Of a DNA stretch of 64,000 nucleotides, positions 45,273-53,903 are shown piece by piece. Positions within the stretch are counted from its first letter, which is position 1; every line of letters begins with the position of its first letter. The position numbers were made by a program, and so were the translations under genes. The DNA lies in NCBI GenBank assembly GCA_964472875.1, contig CAYYMD010000006.1, forward strand, positions 7,485 to 71,484, read 5' to 3'. The stretch comes from CAYYMD01 sp964472875 (GTDB lineage: Bacteria; Planctomycetota; Phycisphaerae; SM23-33). The notes under the pieces are model-generated. The model saw nothing but the letters and a program-made list of their open reading frames with translations, searched no databases and was not told where the DNA came from.

Positions 45273-46772
45273 TCACTTCCCCCCTTTCACAGAAACCCGA
45301 TATTTGTCGCGTAGTCTGGTCAGTTCCTTTTTCAACTTTGCAATGACATCCGCATATTCATCTTCGCCGTAGCGGCTATGCATCTCGCACGGGTCCTTTT
45401 TCAGGTCATAAAATTCCCACTCTTCGCCACCGGGAACGTTCTTGCCGTAGAATCTTATCAACTTGTAGCGTTTTGTCGCCACGCCTTCGTGTTTTCTGAC
45501 CGAGTGCACGGCAGGGTATTCGTAATAGTGATAATAAACGGAATCGCGCCAGTCATCGGGCGTCTTCCCCTTCAGCAGGGGAACCAGGGATCTGCCCTGC
45601 ATCGCATCCGGTATCGGCGCGCCGCCGATGTCAAGGAACGTCTCTGCGAAATCGATATTCTGCACGAGATCGTTGTTTTTACTGCCCGGTTCGACAACGC
45701 CCGGCCAGCGGACGATAAACGGTATGCGGAAAGACTGCTTATACATAAAGCGTTTGTCGAACCAGCCATGCTCGCCCAGGAAAAATCCCTGGTCGGATGA
45801 GTACATCACTACGGTGTTCTTGTCCTGGCCAGTATCTTTCAAATATTTCAGCAGCCGCCCGACATTTTCGTCAATTCCGGCTATGCAGGCGAAATAATCC
45901 CGCATGTACATCTGGTACTTCCAGCGGACAAGTTCCTTGCCCTTGAGGTCATGCTTTTGGAGATATTCTTTGCGGGGGCCGCTGTCGGCCTTGAGATCTT
46001 TGCCAAGACTCATTGTCTTGGCTATTGACATATCCTGTTTTTTAGCGGCCGTGCCGCGCCCCTCGTAATCGTCAAAAAGAGATTTAGGTTCTGGGAATGT
46101 CTTGTCACGGAACTCCTTCTTGAAACGCGGAGCAGGTTCCCAACGCCTGTGTGGCGCTTTGAAATGAACCATCATCATGAACGGTTTGGCCGCATCCCTT
46201 CCGTTTTTTAGCCAATTCAATGCGCGGTCCGTTATGATGTCTGTCGAGTGGCCTTTATATTGGGTTTTACCTTTTTCGGTGATGAACGTGGGATTGTGAT
46301 ATCGCCCCTGGCCCGGGAGCACTTCCCAGTAATCAAATCCCTGCATTTTGCCCGAGAGGTGAATCTTTCCTATCATGGCCGTCTGGTAGCCGGATTTGCG
46401 AAGGATTTTCTGAAACTGCTGCTGGTCGTGATTGAATCCGCCGCGGTTGTCTATCTTTCCGTGCATGTGGCTGTGCTTGCCGGTCAGCAGTGTTGCCCGG
46501 CTGGGCGCGCAGATGGAATTTCCTACGCATGCCCGCTCAAACAGCATTCCCTGCTTCGCAAGTGAATCTATATTGGGCGTAGGGTTCATTTTCGCGAACC
46601 GCCCGCCGTAGGCACCAACGGCCTGGTAGGCGTGGTCGTCGGAAAACAGCCAAACTATATTGGGTCGTTTTGCGTTTTCCCCGGCTAATACCTTCGAACC
46701 ACCCGCGACGGACATAGCTGACGCGACCGCGCCCATAGATGCGAGAAACTCTCGCCTGCTGTAATCTTTCAT
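45273..46772 (-). CDS. Sulfatase, Tat-exported (sulfatase 4)
   Basis: 499-aa sulfatase. SRREFLA signal; LFSDDHAYQAVGAYGG; Cys88 in CAPSR; GKIHLSG instead of the more common GKWH; SSDQG later. Ends with a basic helix. This subgroup resembles arylsulfatase-A-like sulfatases in having HxxY after the Asp pair. Ribosome site AAAGGAC lies before the ATG. Confidence 0.92.
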   Translation of the reverse strand: MKDYSRREFLASMGAVASAMSVAGGSKVLAGENAKRPNIVWLFSDDHAYQAVGAYGGRFAKMNPTPNIDSLAKQGMLFERACVGNSICAPSRATLLTGKHSHMHGKIDNRGGFNHDQQQFQKILRKSGYQTAMIGKIHLSGKMQGFDYWEVLPGQGRYHNPTFITEKGKTQYKGHSTDIITDRALNWLKNGRDAAKPFMMMVHFKAPHRRWEPAPRFKKEFRDKTFPEPKSLFDDYEGRGTAAKKQDMSIAKTMSLGKDLKADSGPRKEYLQKHDLKGKELVRWKYQMYMRDYFACIAGIDENVGRLLKYLKDTGQDKNTVVMYSSDQGFFLGEHGWFDKRFMYKQSFRIPFIVRWPGVVEPGSKNNDLVQNIDFAETFLDIGGAPIPDAMQGRSLVPLLKGKTPDDWRDSVYYHYYEYPAVHSVRKHEGVATKRYKLIRFYGKNVPGGEEWEFYDLKKDPCEMHSRYGEDEYADVIAKLKKELTRLRDKYRVSVKGGK

Positions 46773-46956
46773 ATATATGTCCTTTTCGCTAATAACTCAT
46801 CAACATAAAATTCTACTATAATATAAACTTATCTGTTTTTCATGTAATATTCAATGCCACTAAGAACTCCTTAGCAACTACTGTTTCCAGCGTCGGCAAT
46901 GCTTGGAATAATAATCGCGAAGTCATCCATGGCCGACAAAAGTCACTGCGTGCATT

Positions 46957-48420
46957 TTACCAATGGTCTGTTCTAAATGGCGAGGCGGGCAGGCCTTCGG
47001 CGTTGTACAGATTGCACCGGCATGGATTCATCCTGTACCCGTACCTGACGGCCACGGGATGCTTTACCTGCGGCGATGAAACGATAACCGTGTTGGTCTT
47101 CGGATCTATTTTTGCCTCGGCCCAGTGCCATTTTCTGTCCTTGCCGGCTATAGCAAAACCATTCAGTTCGCCGTCGGGAACTTTGCGGGTAGGCGCCACG
47201 CCTTCCTTTTTTCCGACCATCAAACCGCTGCCAACGTGCTCGAAGGTTATACGGATTTTGTCTCCTTCGACCTTGTGGGACTTGTAAAGCGGGCCGCTGA
47301 AGACCAGGTCCTTCATACCGTAACCCTTGGCAAGCGCCCACAGCGCCAGCCGCTTGCCCACATCCTGCTTGTTTTTAGGATGAATATCTTTGGCTTCTCC
47401 AATATCTATCGTTACGGCCATGCCGGTGTTCTTCAGTTCCAGCGCCTTTCTCTGCGCCTCGCGGACTCTGGCCCACCCGTCGCCTCCGGCGGGATTGCCG
47501 TTCCTTTTCCTGAAGTTCGCCAACTGTACATAGTAGAATGGGAAATCGCCCTGCCCCCAGCACTTGCGCCAGCCGTATATCAACGCCTTCATCTTGTGAA
47601 AATAAGACATTCCCTCCCGGCCATTTGACTCACCCTGGTACCAGATAACCCCGCGTATTGCATAAGGCACCAGCGGCGCAATCATACCGTTGTATAACTT
47701 CGTCGGCTCCTGGTGGCTTCGGCCTATTTTACCGTCCTCTATTTTCTCCGTGATTTTCTTAAGCTCCGGCACCATCCTGAAGCCAACCGGCGGAGTCCAC
47801 GGTTCTATTCGCGTTCCGCCCCAGTTTGAACCGATAAGTCCCACGGGAACCTTTTTATCCTTGTAAATTTTTCTGCCGAAGAAGTACCCCACCCCGGAGA
47901 ACCTTCCCACCGTTTCTGGAGTACAAACCTGCCAATGGCCCTTGACATTATCCTGCGGGACGCCTTTGGAGATGTGGCCTATCGTAAGTAACCTGATGGA
48001 GGAATGCTTGGCGGCAGCAATTTCGTCTTTGGCGTTAGTTACCCTGCTTACGGCCCATTCCATGTTCGACTGGCCAGAGCATATCCAGACTTCACCCACA
48101 AGAACATTTTTGAGGGTCAGTTTTTCGTCCCCCGCCGCGGATTCGACTGTTAGTTTTTGCCCTTCGGCCGATGCCTTGAGCGCATCCAGTTTAACCATCC
48201 ACCGGCCGTTCTTGTCGGCGACGGCTTGTTTAGTCTGGTCGCCGAATTTGATTTTTACCTTCTTTCCGGGGTCCGCCCATCCCCAGATTGGCACGGGCAT
48301 GTCGCGCTGAAGGACCATGTTGTCGGTCATAAAACCCGGCAGGCGCACATCGGCCGGCGCCACCGCAGGCAGGATAAACACAATTGTCAGTACCAAAACG
48401 TTCAATCTCATCTTTTTCAT
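46957..48420 (-). CDS. Sialate O-acetylesterase-like SGNH esterase, exported
   Basis: 487 aa; N-terminal signal peptide followed by a beta domain, then an SGNH hydrolase. ICSGQSNME carries the catalytic Ser118, VIWYQGESN gives the oxyanion Gln/Glu segment, and DIGEAKDIHPKNK the Asp/His pair. Relatives remove O-acetyl groups from sialic acid or plant/algal glycans. In this block it probably deacetylates the same glycan the sulfatases act on. No sialidase is in view. Confidence 0.9.
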   Translation of the reverse strand: MKKMRLNVLVLTIVFILPAVAPADVRLPGFMTDNMVLQRDMPVPIWGWADPGKKVKIKFGDQTKQAVADKNGRWMVKLDALKASAEGQKLTVESAAGDEKLTLKNVLVGEVWICSGQSNMEWAVSRVTNAKDEIAAAKHSSIRLLTIGHISKGVPQDNVKGHWQVCTPETVGRFSGVGYFFGRKIYKDKKVPVGLIGSNWGGTRIEPWTPPVGFRMVPELKKITEKIEDGKIGRSHQEPTKLYNGMIAPLVPYAIRGVIWYQGESNGREGMSYFHKMKALIYGWRKCWGQGDFPFYYVQLANFRKRNGNPAGGDGWARVREAQRKALELKNTGMAVTIDIGEAKDIHPKNKQDVGKRLALWALAKGYGMKDLVFSGPLYKSHKVEGDKIRITFEHVGSGLMVGKKEGVAPTRKVPDGELNGFAIAGKDRKWHWAEAKIDPKTNTVIVSSPQVKHPVAVRYGYRMNPCRCNLYNAEGLPASPFRTDHW

Positions 48421-48635
48421 TCGTATTTCCTTTGCTGATAAGCCGCCGTCATTGCCATCGTGTTGTTCTGTTCACTCACATCTTTGCTAATAATAAAACG
48501 ACAAAAACCGTCTGGAGTTACGGCAAATCAAAAAATTATTGCAAAACACGGGCTTTACAACATTGTTCATTGGTTGCTGAATCCTGAACCGTACAGCCCT
48601 GAAGGTTCTGATAAGTATTCACTTATTTTCACTTA

Positions 48636-48671
48636 GCGGTTACGTGCTTATTGGCGGCTACGTGCTTTTTG
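48636..48671. repeat. 18-bp imperfect tandem duplication at the end of sulfatase 5
   Basis: Two adjacent 18-bp units (48636-48653 and 48654-48671) match at 16 of 18 bases. They span the sulfatase stop codon at 48648-48650; the first unit creates the stop region. A replication-slippage event is the simple explanation. Confidence 0.75.
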
Positions 48672-50039
48672 TTCCGTGGCTATTCCTTCGTCACCCTGCT
48701 GTTCCATCCAGGCGCAAAGTTGCTTTCTTAGTTGAGCAATTCTCTCAGCATGCCCAGTTTCGTCGGCCAGATTTTCCAATTCATTCGGGTCTTTTTCGAG
48801 GTCGTAAAACTCTACGGCCGGCCTGTGCTGGTAGCGGCGGACAACTTCGGCGGCCCGATTGTTGGTCTTCGCCAGTTTTTTCCACTCGGACCAGAAGGAG
48901 CATCGTCCGGATGTAATCCAATTCGTGAACTTCGCCTCATGATTCAGGTTCAGGATGAGTTTGTAACGCTCGTCGCGGACTGAGCGTATGGGATAGCACC
49001 CGCCATTGATAATACCGAGTGTGGTGTGGACACCGTAGGCATATTCGCGATGTCTGTTGCTCTTGCCGACAAGCACATCGTAGAAACTTCGCCCGTCAAA
49101 GCCCCGACCGCCGCCGGGCGCGCCGTCTATGCCGGTGTCTGTCTTTTTCGGGTCGCCGCCCGCGGCATGGATTAACGTCGGAACCACGTCCACGTACTGG
49201 ACCATCGCGTCGGTGCCGATGCCGGCCTCGATACGCCTGGGCCAACGGACAATAAGCGCCGTGTGCAGGCCCGCCTCGTAGCAGGTCCACTTGGCCAGCG
49301 GAAACGACGCACCCTGCTCGCTGGTGAAGATGAAAATCGTATCCTCCGCCCGCCCGCGGCCCTCGACCTGTTTCATCAGCGAACCGACCTCCTCATCCAG
49401 CGATCCTATCTCGGCCAAGTACCGCCGGCGCACGTCGCGCATGGCGGGTGTATCGAGCAGGTACGGCGGGATGGAGATATTATCAGCGTCGTATTCGTCG
49501 GCGTCGCCGCTGTTCCAAGGTCCGTGGGCGTTATCCGAACAGTAAACCAGGCAGTAGGGCTTGTCATCGGCGTCGATGAACTGCTTCGTCTTTTTGGGAT
49601 TCACGCGTTCGAATGGAAACGATTGCGGCGGTCCGAAATGCCTTTTACCTGCCTGGCCGACGCGGTACCCCAGCCCGCGCAGGTGGTGCGCCATGCTCTT
49701 TACGCCGTCATAAACATGGCTGTGGTTAGGATAAGCGCCGTTGCGGACGGGGAAAATGCCGGTGTAGAGTTGCTGGCGGGTCGGGGCGCACATGGCCGTG
49801 GCCGTGAAGCAGCGGTCGAATCGCATACCTTCTTCGGCCAGGCGATCTATATTCGGCGTCCTCGCGTCGCGGCTTCCGTAACAGCCGAAGTCCTTCCATG
49901 TGGTGTCGTCAGAAATTACCATGACGATGTCAGGCCTTTTCGGGCCTGCGTTTTGAGCTACAGTAGTTATGCCACCATACGCAGCCGCGCCTGCAAAAGC
50001 GCCCGCATTCATTAAAAACTGTCGTCTGTTAATATTCAT
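48648..50039 (-). CDS. Sulfatase, Tat-exported (sulfatase 5)
   Basis: 463-aa sulfatase with NRRQFLM twin-arginine signal, VISDDTTWKDFGCYG and Cys84 in CAPTR. GQAGKRHFG takes the GKWH position. The SDNAHGPW segment and ERYKLILNLNHEAKF near the C-terminus recall the heparan N-sulfatase-like subgroup, a weak hint only. The stop lies inside an 18-bp tandem repeat. It starts 36 bp after ubiE. Confidence 0.91.
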   Translation of the reverse strand: MNINRRQFLMNAGAFAGAAAYGGITTVAQNAGPKRPDIVMVISDDTTWKDFGCYGSRDARTPNIDRLAEEGMRFDRCFTATAMCAPTRQQLYTGIFPVRNGAYPNHSHVYDGVKSMAHHLRGLGYRVGQAGKRHFGPPQSFPFERVNPKKTKQFIDADDKPYCLVYCSDNAHGPWNSGDADEYDADNISIPPYLLDTPAMRDVRRRYLAEIGSLDEEVGSLMKQVEGRGRAEDTIFIFTSEQGASFPLAKWTCYEAGLHTALIVRWPRRIEAGIGTDAMVQYVDVVPTLIHAAGGDPKKTDTGIDGAPGGGRGFDGRSFYDVLVGKSNRHREYAYGVHTTLGIINGGCYPIRSVRDERYKLILNLNHEAKFTNWITSGRCSFWSEWKKLAKTNNRAAEVVRRYQHRPAVEFYDLEKDPNELENLADETGHAERIAQLRKQLCAWMEQQGDEGIATEQKARSRQ

Positions 50040-50075
50040 CCTGACTCCTTATAGATAACTCGATCCGTCTGGTGA

Positions 50076-50765
50076 TTAAATTTTCGATGCCCGGAACATA
50101 TCCGCCATGCCGAATATGAATTTTTCGTGACCGGTTACTTCAAAACCTGCGGACTGCAGCCGGCGGGCCATAGTGTGCGGACTTATAAAACCGGCTATGG
50201 AATCCACGAAGTAACGGTATTCCGCATAAAGCCCTCCCGCTATAATCGCAGCCGTTATCGGCATGATGCGATTAAGATAGAAACGCGCAAAATATTCCGC
50301 CAAATCCTCGGCGTCGCGTGAAAAAAATTCCAGTACAACCAGCCGTCCGCCGGGCCTGATTACCCTGGCCAGTTCATCCAGGGCCTTCTTAACGTCGCCG
50401 GCGTTCCGCAGGCCGAACGCTATAATTGCCGCATCGAAACTCGAGGCATCGAATGGCATCGCCAGCACGTCGCCCTCAACCCACTCTACGCGTGGGTCGT
50501 TATATTTATGGTGGGCCACTTCCAGCATTTCCCGGCAGAAATCCAACCCAACGACACGCCCGGCTGGACCCGACGCCAGAAGCCCCGCCATATCGCCTGT
50601 CCCGCAGGCAGCGTCGAGTACGTTCCACCCCGGCCGCACGCCGGCCGCTTGCACGGCGCGGCGCCGCCAACGCTGGTCCTGCCAGAAGGAATGAATGCGA
50701 TTGTTGATGTCATACCCCCGGGCGACCCGCGAAAATATTCTTCGAATGTCGTCCGATGATTTCAT
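50076..50765 (-). CDS. ubiE: Menaquinone/ubiquinone methyltransferase (UbiE/MenG)
   Basis: 229-aa class I SAM methyltransferase catalysing the last methylation in menaquinone (or C-methylation in ubiquinone) synthesis. DAACGTGDMAGLLA is motif I, FGLRNAGD and the C-terminal FIFGMADMFRASK mark the family. It is sandwiched between the GH29-like gene (18 bp upstream) and sulfatase 5, so transcription may be shared despite the unrelated role. Confidence 0.92.
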   Translation of the reverse strand: MKSSDDIRRIFSRVARGYDINNRIHSFWQDQRWRRRAVQAAGVRPGWNVLDAACGTGDMAGLLASGPAGRVVGLDFCREMLEVAHHKYNDPRVEWVEGDVLAMPFDASSFDAAIIAFGLRNAGDVKKALDELARVIRPGGRLVVLEFFSRDAEDLAEYFARFYLNRIMPITAAIIAGGLYAEYRYFVDSIAGFISPHTMARRLQSAGFEVTGHEKFIFGMADMFRASKI

Positions 50766-50783
50766 CGAGCCAAGACCTCCGCT

Positions 50784-52775
50784 TTACGCGCCGTACATTT
50801 CCAGTATTTTTTTCCGCGCCTTCCGGGCGTGTTCGGTCCCGGGATATTTGCTGATAATATCCAGCAGAATGTCGGCGGCCTTATCGGGCTTGTCGGTCTG
50901 CTCGGCCTCCAGCGCCTGGTCGTACATCTCCTGCGCCTTTCGCCGGTGCACCGCGGCCGCGGTGGGCGGCACGACTTCGGAGGCCCTTAGTTTGCCCGAA
51001 TAGTCCGCCTGCGGCCAGTCGGCGAGTTCACCCGGAAGCTCCACGCCAAGCAGCGGAATACCTTCCAGTGGGTGGTCCATCAGCCATTTCAGCGACATAG
51101 TAGCGAAGGAGGTGTTCGGATAATGATTGACTACCCACAGCAGAAGGTTTGCCGCCTCGCCGGGTTTGTTCCGGTCAAGCTGATGCCCCGCCTGGCGGAA
51201 GAGCAATTGTGCCTGATTTTCCGCTTCCTGCTTGTCCTTCCGGAGAACGGACGGCGCCACCAGTGAGCACAGGCGCACCGTGGTGCCCCGTTTGCCGCGA
51301 CGCTGCAGCAATTGCCTGTCGGAAACGCCGCGAAACTCCCGCCGCGCGTGAACCATCACCGCGTAACTGTAAGGCGATACGCTGCCGTCGCAATACATCG
51401 GCAGCGCGGGGAACAATGCGACCTTGTGCTTCCGGGCCTTTTTTAGTTTGCTCAGCCATTCACTTCGCCTCGGCGGCAGACCTATCCACTGGCTTTCCTT
51501 CTCGATATACCACCCGCTATCCTCAAACGGCCAGGCCGCTGCCGCAACAACACCTTTGAACAGGTCTTCGTTCAATCTAACTTTTTCGCCGGTTTCGCTG
51601 CTTGAAAATTCCTTCCGCCCGCCGTCGTATACAGATGACCATGGCGTAACCGGCGGAAGCCCCGACGTTCTCCACTGCACGTACCGGCCTGGATTACCGG
51701 TCCTGGCGGCCTGGGTCAGTATTTCGAACGGCGCGGGATAATACTGATTGCCGCCGTCCAGGTCCAGCCCGTCCAGTTTTTCGCCATAGCGCCCGCCTAT
51801 CTCAGTAATCACACGCACGAAATTTTTAAGCCAGTCGTTTCGGTTTTTGCCGTAATACTGATGCCGGTAATGATAGGAATGCCCGGGATGGTAATATAAC
51901 ACCCACCGCATATCCCGCTTGTGCAACTCGTCTGCTATTTTGCCCAGTATGTCATTTTTGTAGGTGAAGCCGCGTCGCAGTTTATCTATCGACTTCAGCG
52001 GGGCCGGCCACCGCCAGTGCGCCCAGTGGATTGTCTCGACCCACGCAGCGCCCATCTCCTCGGCCATGTCTGCATGGCGGACAGGGTCGAACCGCCTGTT
52101 AATATTGTGCAGATTCCACGCCCTACCCACCACCGGATATGCCGAAGGCGCCGTGCGTATGCCATAGGTCCCCTTGCTCAGCCATGTGGTATTCGTGTCG
52201 GAACGAAATTTCTCCAGGCGCTTTTTCCACTGCGTGTACTTTTCCTCGGCGATAAGTTCCAGACCGAACAGCGACGCCCGGCCGTCTTCTTTTACCACGC
52301 GGACCTCGACCTTGCTCACTCCGGACGGAAGTTCGAGCGTCTCGGCCGCAATAACCCGGCCGGTGCATTTCAAAGTTACCTGGTTCTGCGGACCGATTAT
52401 CGCTATCTCCTCGCCTGTGGCGAATTTTTCCCCGCCGTCCGGCCCTGCGACGGCCGTGACTATGTAACTGCGGGTCTTATCCGCCCTGATGACCCAGCGG
52501 AGATATCTCTTACGCCCCTGCCAGCGAACACCAGTGTCGTTTCTGCTTTCTTTGACGCCGCCGCTGCGGTCGGCCATGTCCGCCTTGAGGTACGTAACCG
52601 CCTCGGGACGAATATCCACCGGCCCTCCGCGAGGGTATGACCAGTCATAATTAAACGCTGCGTGAGAGGGTGTGATTTTCTCCCTCTTTTCCGCCCCGAC
52701 GGCCTGCCGCGGCAAAAATGCCGTTGAACATCCCAGGAACATCACCGTCACGAAAAAATATTTTAATGCCTTCAT
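50784..52775 (-). CDS. GH29-like hydrolase domain with C-terminal TPR-like repeats, lipoprotein-type signal
   Basis: 663-aa exported protein. The signal has FLGC with Cys16, a lipobox candidate; AVGA-EK is an alternative cleavage site. About residues 100-185 form a beta domain; 220-400 look like an alpha-L-fucosidase (GH29)-like TIM barrel: MAEEMGAAWVETIHW, ILGKIADELHKRDMRW, YYHPGHS, and GLDLDGG at the position where GH29 enzymes have their nucleophile Asp. The last about 130 residues show two TPR-like helical repeats. Substrate and activity are not known. AGGAG is 10 bp before ATG 52775. First gene of the glycan block. Confidence 0.6.
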   Translation of the reverse strand: MKALKYFFVTVMFLGCSTAFLPRQAVGAEKREKITPSHAAFNYDWSYPRGGPVDIRPEAVTYLKADMADRSGGVKESRNDTGVRWQGRKRYLRWVIRADKTRSYIVTAVAGPDGGEKFATGEEIAIIGPQNQVTLKCTGRVIAAETLELPSGVSKVEVRVVKEDGRASLFGLELIAEEKYTQWKKRLEKFRSDTNTTWLSKGTYGIRTAPSAYPVVGRAWNLHNINRRFDPVRHADMAEEMGAAWVETIHWAHWRWPAPLKSIDKLRRGFTYKNDILGKIADELHKRDMRWVLYYHPGHSYHYRHQYYGKNRNDWLKNFVRVITEIGGRYGEKLDGLDLDGGNQYYPAPFEILTQAARTGNPGRYVQWRTSGLPPVTPWSSVYDGGRKEFSSSETGEKVRLNEDLFKGVVAAAAWPFEDSGWYIEKESQWIGLPPRRSEWLSKLKKARKHKVALFPALPMYCDGSVSPYSYAVMVHARREFRGVSDRQLLQRRGKRGTTVRLCSLVAPSVLRKDKQEAENQAQLLFRQAGHQLDRNKPGEAANLLLWVVNHYPNTSFATMSLKWLMDHPLEGIPLLGVELPGELADWPQADYSGKLRASEVVPPTAAAVHRRKAQEMYDQALEAEQTDKPDKAADILLDIISKYPGTEHARKARKKILEMYGA

Positions 52776-53134
52776 CGCATTAATCTCCTCTGCTGTTAAT
52801 CCGCTCTGGACCGGGCCATATTGTTCGATGTCTGCCGACCCCGCCACATCGGGCATTGTACGTTTTACTTTAACACATTTTTACTGCAAAAAGTCCGGAT
52901 TTTTCCCCTTGGCGTATTTGGCAAATCGGGTATAATAATAGTTGAAGATTCAAAGGATTGCCTTCGGAGGTGATCGACAATGATAGAAGCATTAAGAAAA
53001 AAATGGAAAATGATTCTGCTCATCGTCCTCAGTTACGCGGCGATGTGCTGACTGGCGGCGGCAGAATCGCGGAAACTCATTCTTTTGGGGTACATGCCTG
53101 AATAAAATATAACCAACTGGGGTGCGGATTGTAT
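52776..53134. other. Intergenic region carrying a plus-strand micropeptide gene
   Basis: 359 bp. A plus-strand promoter-like pair (TTGGCG 52909-52914, 16-bp spacer, TATAAT 52931-52936) precedes the micropeptide frame. I see no consensus promoter for the minus GH29-like gene. Confidence 0.5.
52980..53051 (+). CDS. 23-residue hydrophobic micropeptide
   Basis: Start ATG 52980 follows GGAGGTGATC at 52966-52975, a ten-base exact complement of the 16S anti-Shine-Dalgarno region, and a TATAAT promoter lies 44 bp upstream. The product begins MIEALRKKWK (basic) and continues with a single hydrophobic helix, ending AAMC. This is the typical form of a small membrane-inserted or signal-like peptide. It is too short for homology-based naming. 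Convergent with yidD. Confidence 0.6.
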   Translation: MIEALRKKWKMILLIVLSYAAMC

Positions 53135-53386
53135 CTACTTCACCGGATCATATCCGCCCTTGCAGAACGGATTGCACCGAAGCAACCGCCATATACCCAT
53201 CAGCGTCCCCCTCACCAGCCCTTTCTTCCGGAGCGCCTCGATGAAATAATTGCTGCAAGTGGGCATAAAGCGGCACTGCCGCCCGATATATGGCGACAGC
53301 GTCAACTGGTACAAACGTATGAGCATCACCATCACGCCGCAGGCGAATCCGCTTATTCTCCTTATTATCGCCGCCGTTCTGCTCAT
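53135..53386 (-). CDS. yidD: Membrane protein insertion efficiency factor
   Basis: 83-aa small membrane-associated protein assisting YidC/Sec insertion. LYQLTLSPYIGRQCRFMPTC is the family core, and CNPFCKGGYDPV the usual ending. It overlaps the rnpA stop by 4 bp (ATGA). No yidC or jag follows here, unlike the common rpmH-rnpA-yidD-yidC order. Confidence 0.93.
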   Translation of the reverse strand: MSRTAAIIRRISGFACGVMVMLIRLYQLTLSPYIGRQCRFMPTCSNYFIEALRKKGLVRGTLMGIWRLLRCNPFCKGGYDPVK

Positions 53387-53739
53387 GTTTCCGTACCGGT
53401 TGCCCTTGAACTAAGTCTGATTATCGATTTCTCCAGTTGCTCCAGCGTCGGCTCTGACACCTTTCTGGGAATAATTACGTAATCCCAGCCGGCAGGAAGG
53501 CGGTCGCGGACCAGGCGAAATGCTTCACGGCAGAGACGTTTTATGCGGTTTCTCTTCACGGCCTTGCCGTACTTTTTCGGTACGGCCACCGCCAGACGCG
53601 CACGCGGCGGAGACAGGTCACTTCGCCGCAGCACCAGCAGCGTTATGCAGCCGTCACTGGCGCGTTTGCCGGCCTCGAAAACGCGGGAGATATCCTCCCG
53701 GCGCGTAACTCGAAATTCCCTGCCTGCTTGCTGGTTCAT
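53383..53739 (-). CDS. rnpA: Ribonuclease P protein component
   Basis: 118-aa basic protein of RNase P. RRxDISRVF near the start, RARLAVAVPKKYGKAVKRNRIKRLCREAFR is the central RNR motif region, and DYVIIPRK the last strand. It overlaps yidD by 4 bp. No rpmH frame is found in the 164 bp upstream, contrary to the usual order. Confidence 0.92.
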   Translation of the reverse strand: MNQQAGREFRVTRREDISRVFEAGKRASDGCITLLVLRRSDLSPPRARLAVAVPKKYGKAVKRNRIKRLCREAFRLVRDRLPAGWDYVIIPRKVSEPTLEQLEKSIIRLSSRATGTET

Positions 53740-53903
53740 TGGTGTTTGCTCGCTGAGTACACTTTCATTGCACGAGAAATCATTCTACAGCCGAGTTTTA
53801 TATAAGACAGCGGTTATATGCAAAATCTTGACTGCGACAGCGTAAAACATTACATATAAACTTCGGAAATTAACCCCGCCGGCAAAAAGAAAGAAATAAT
53901 TAA

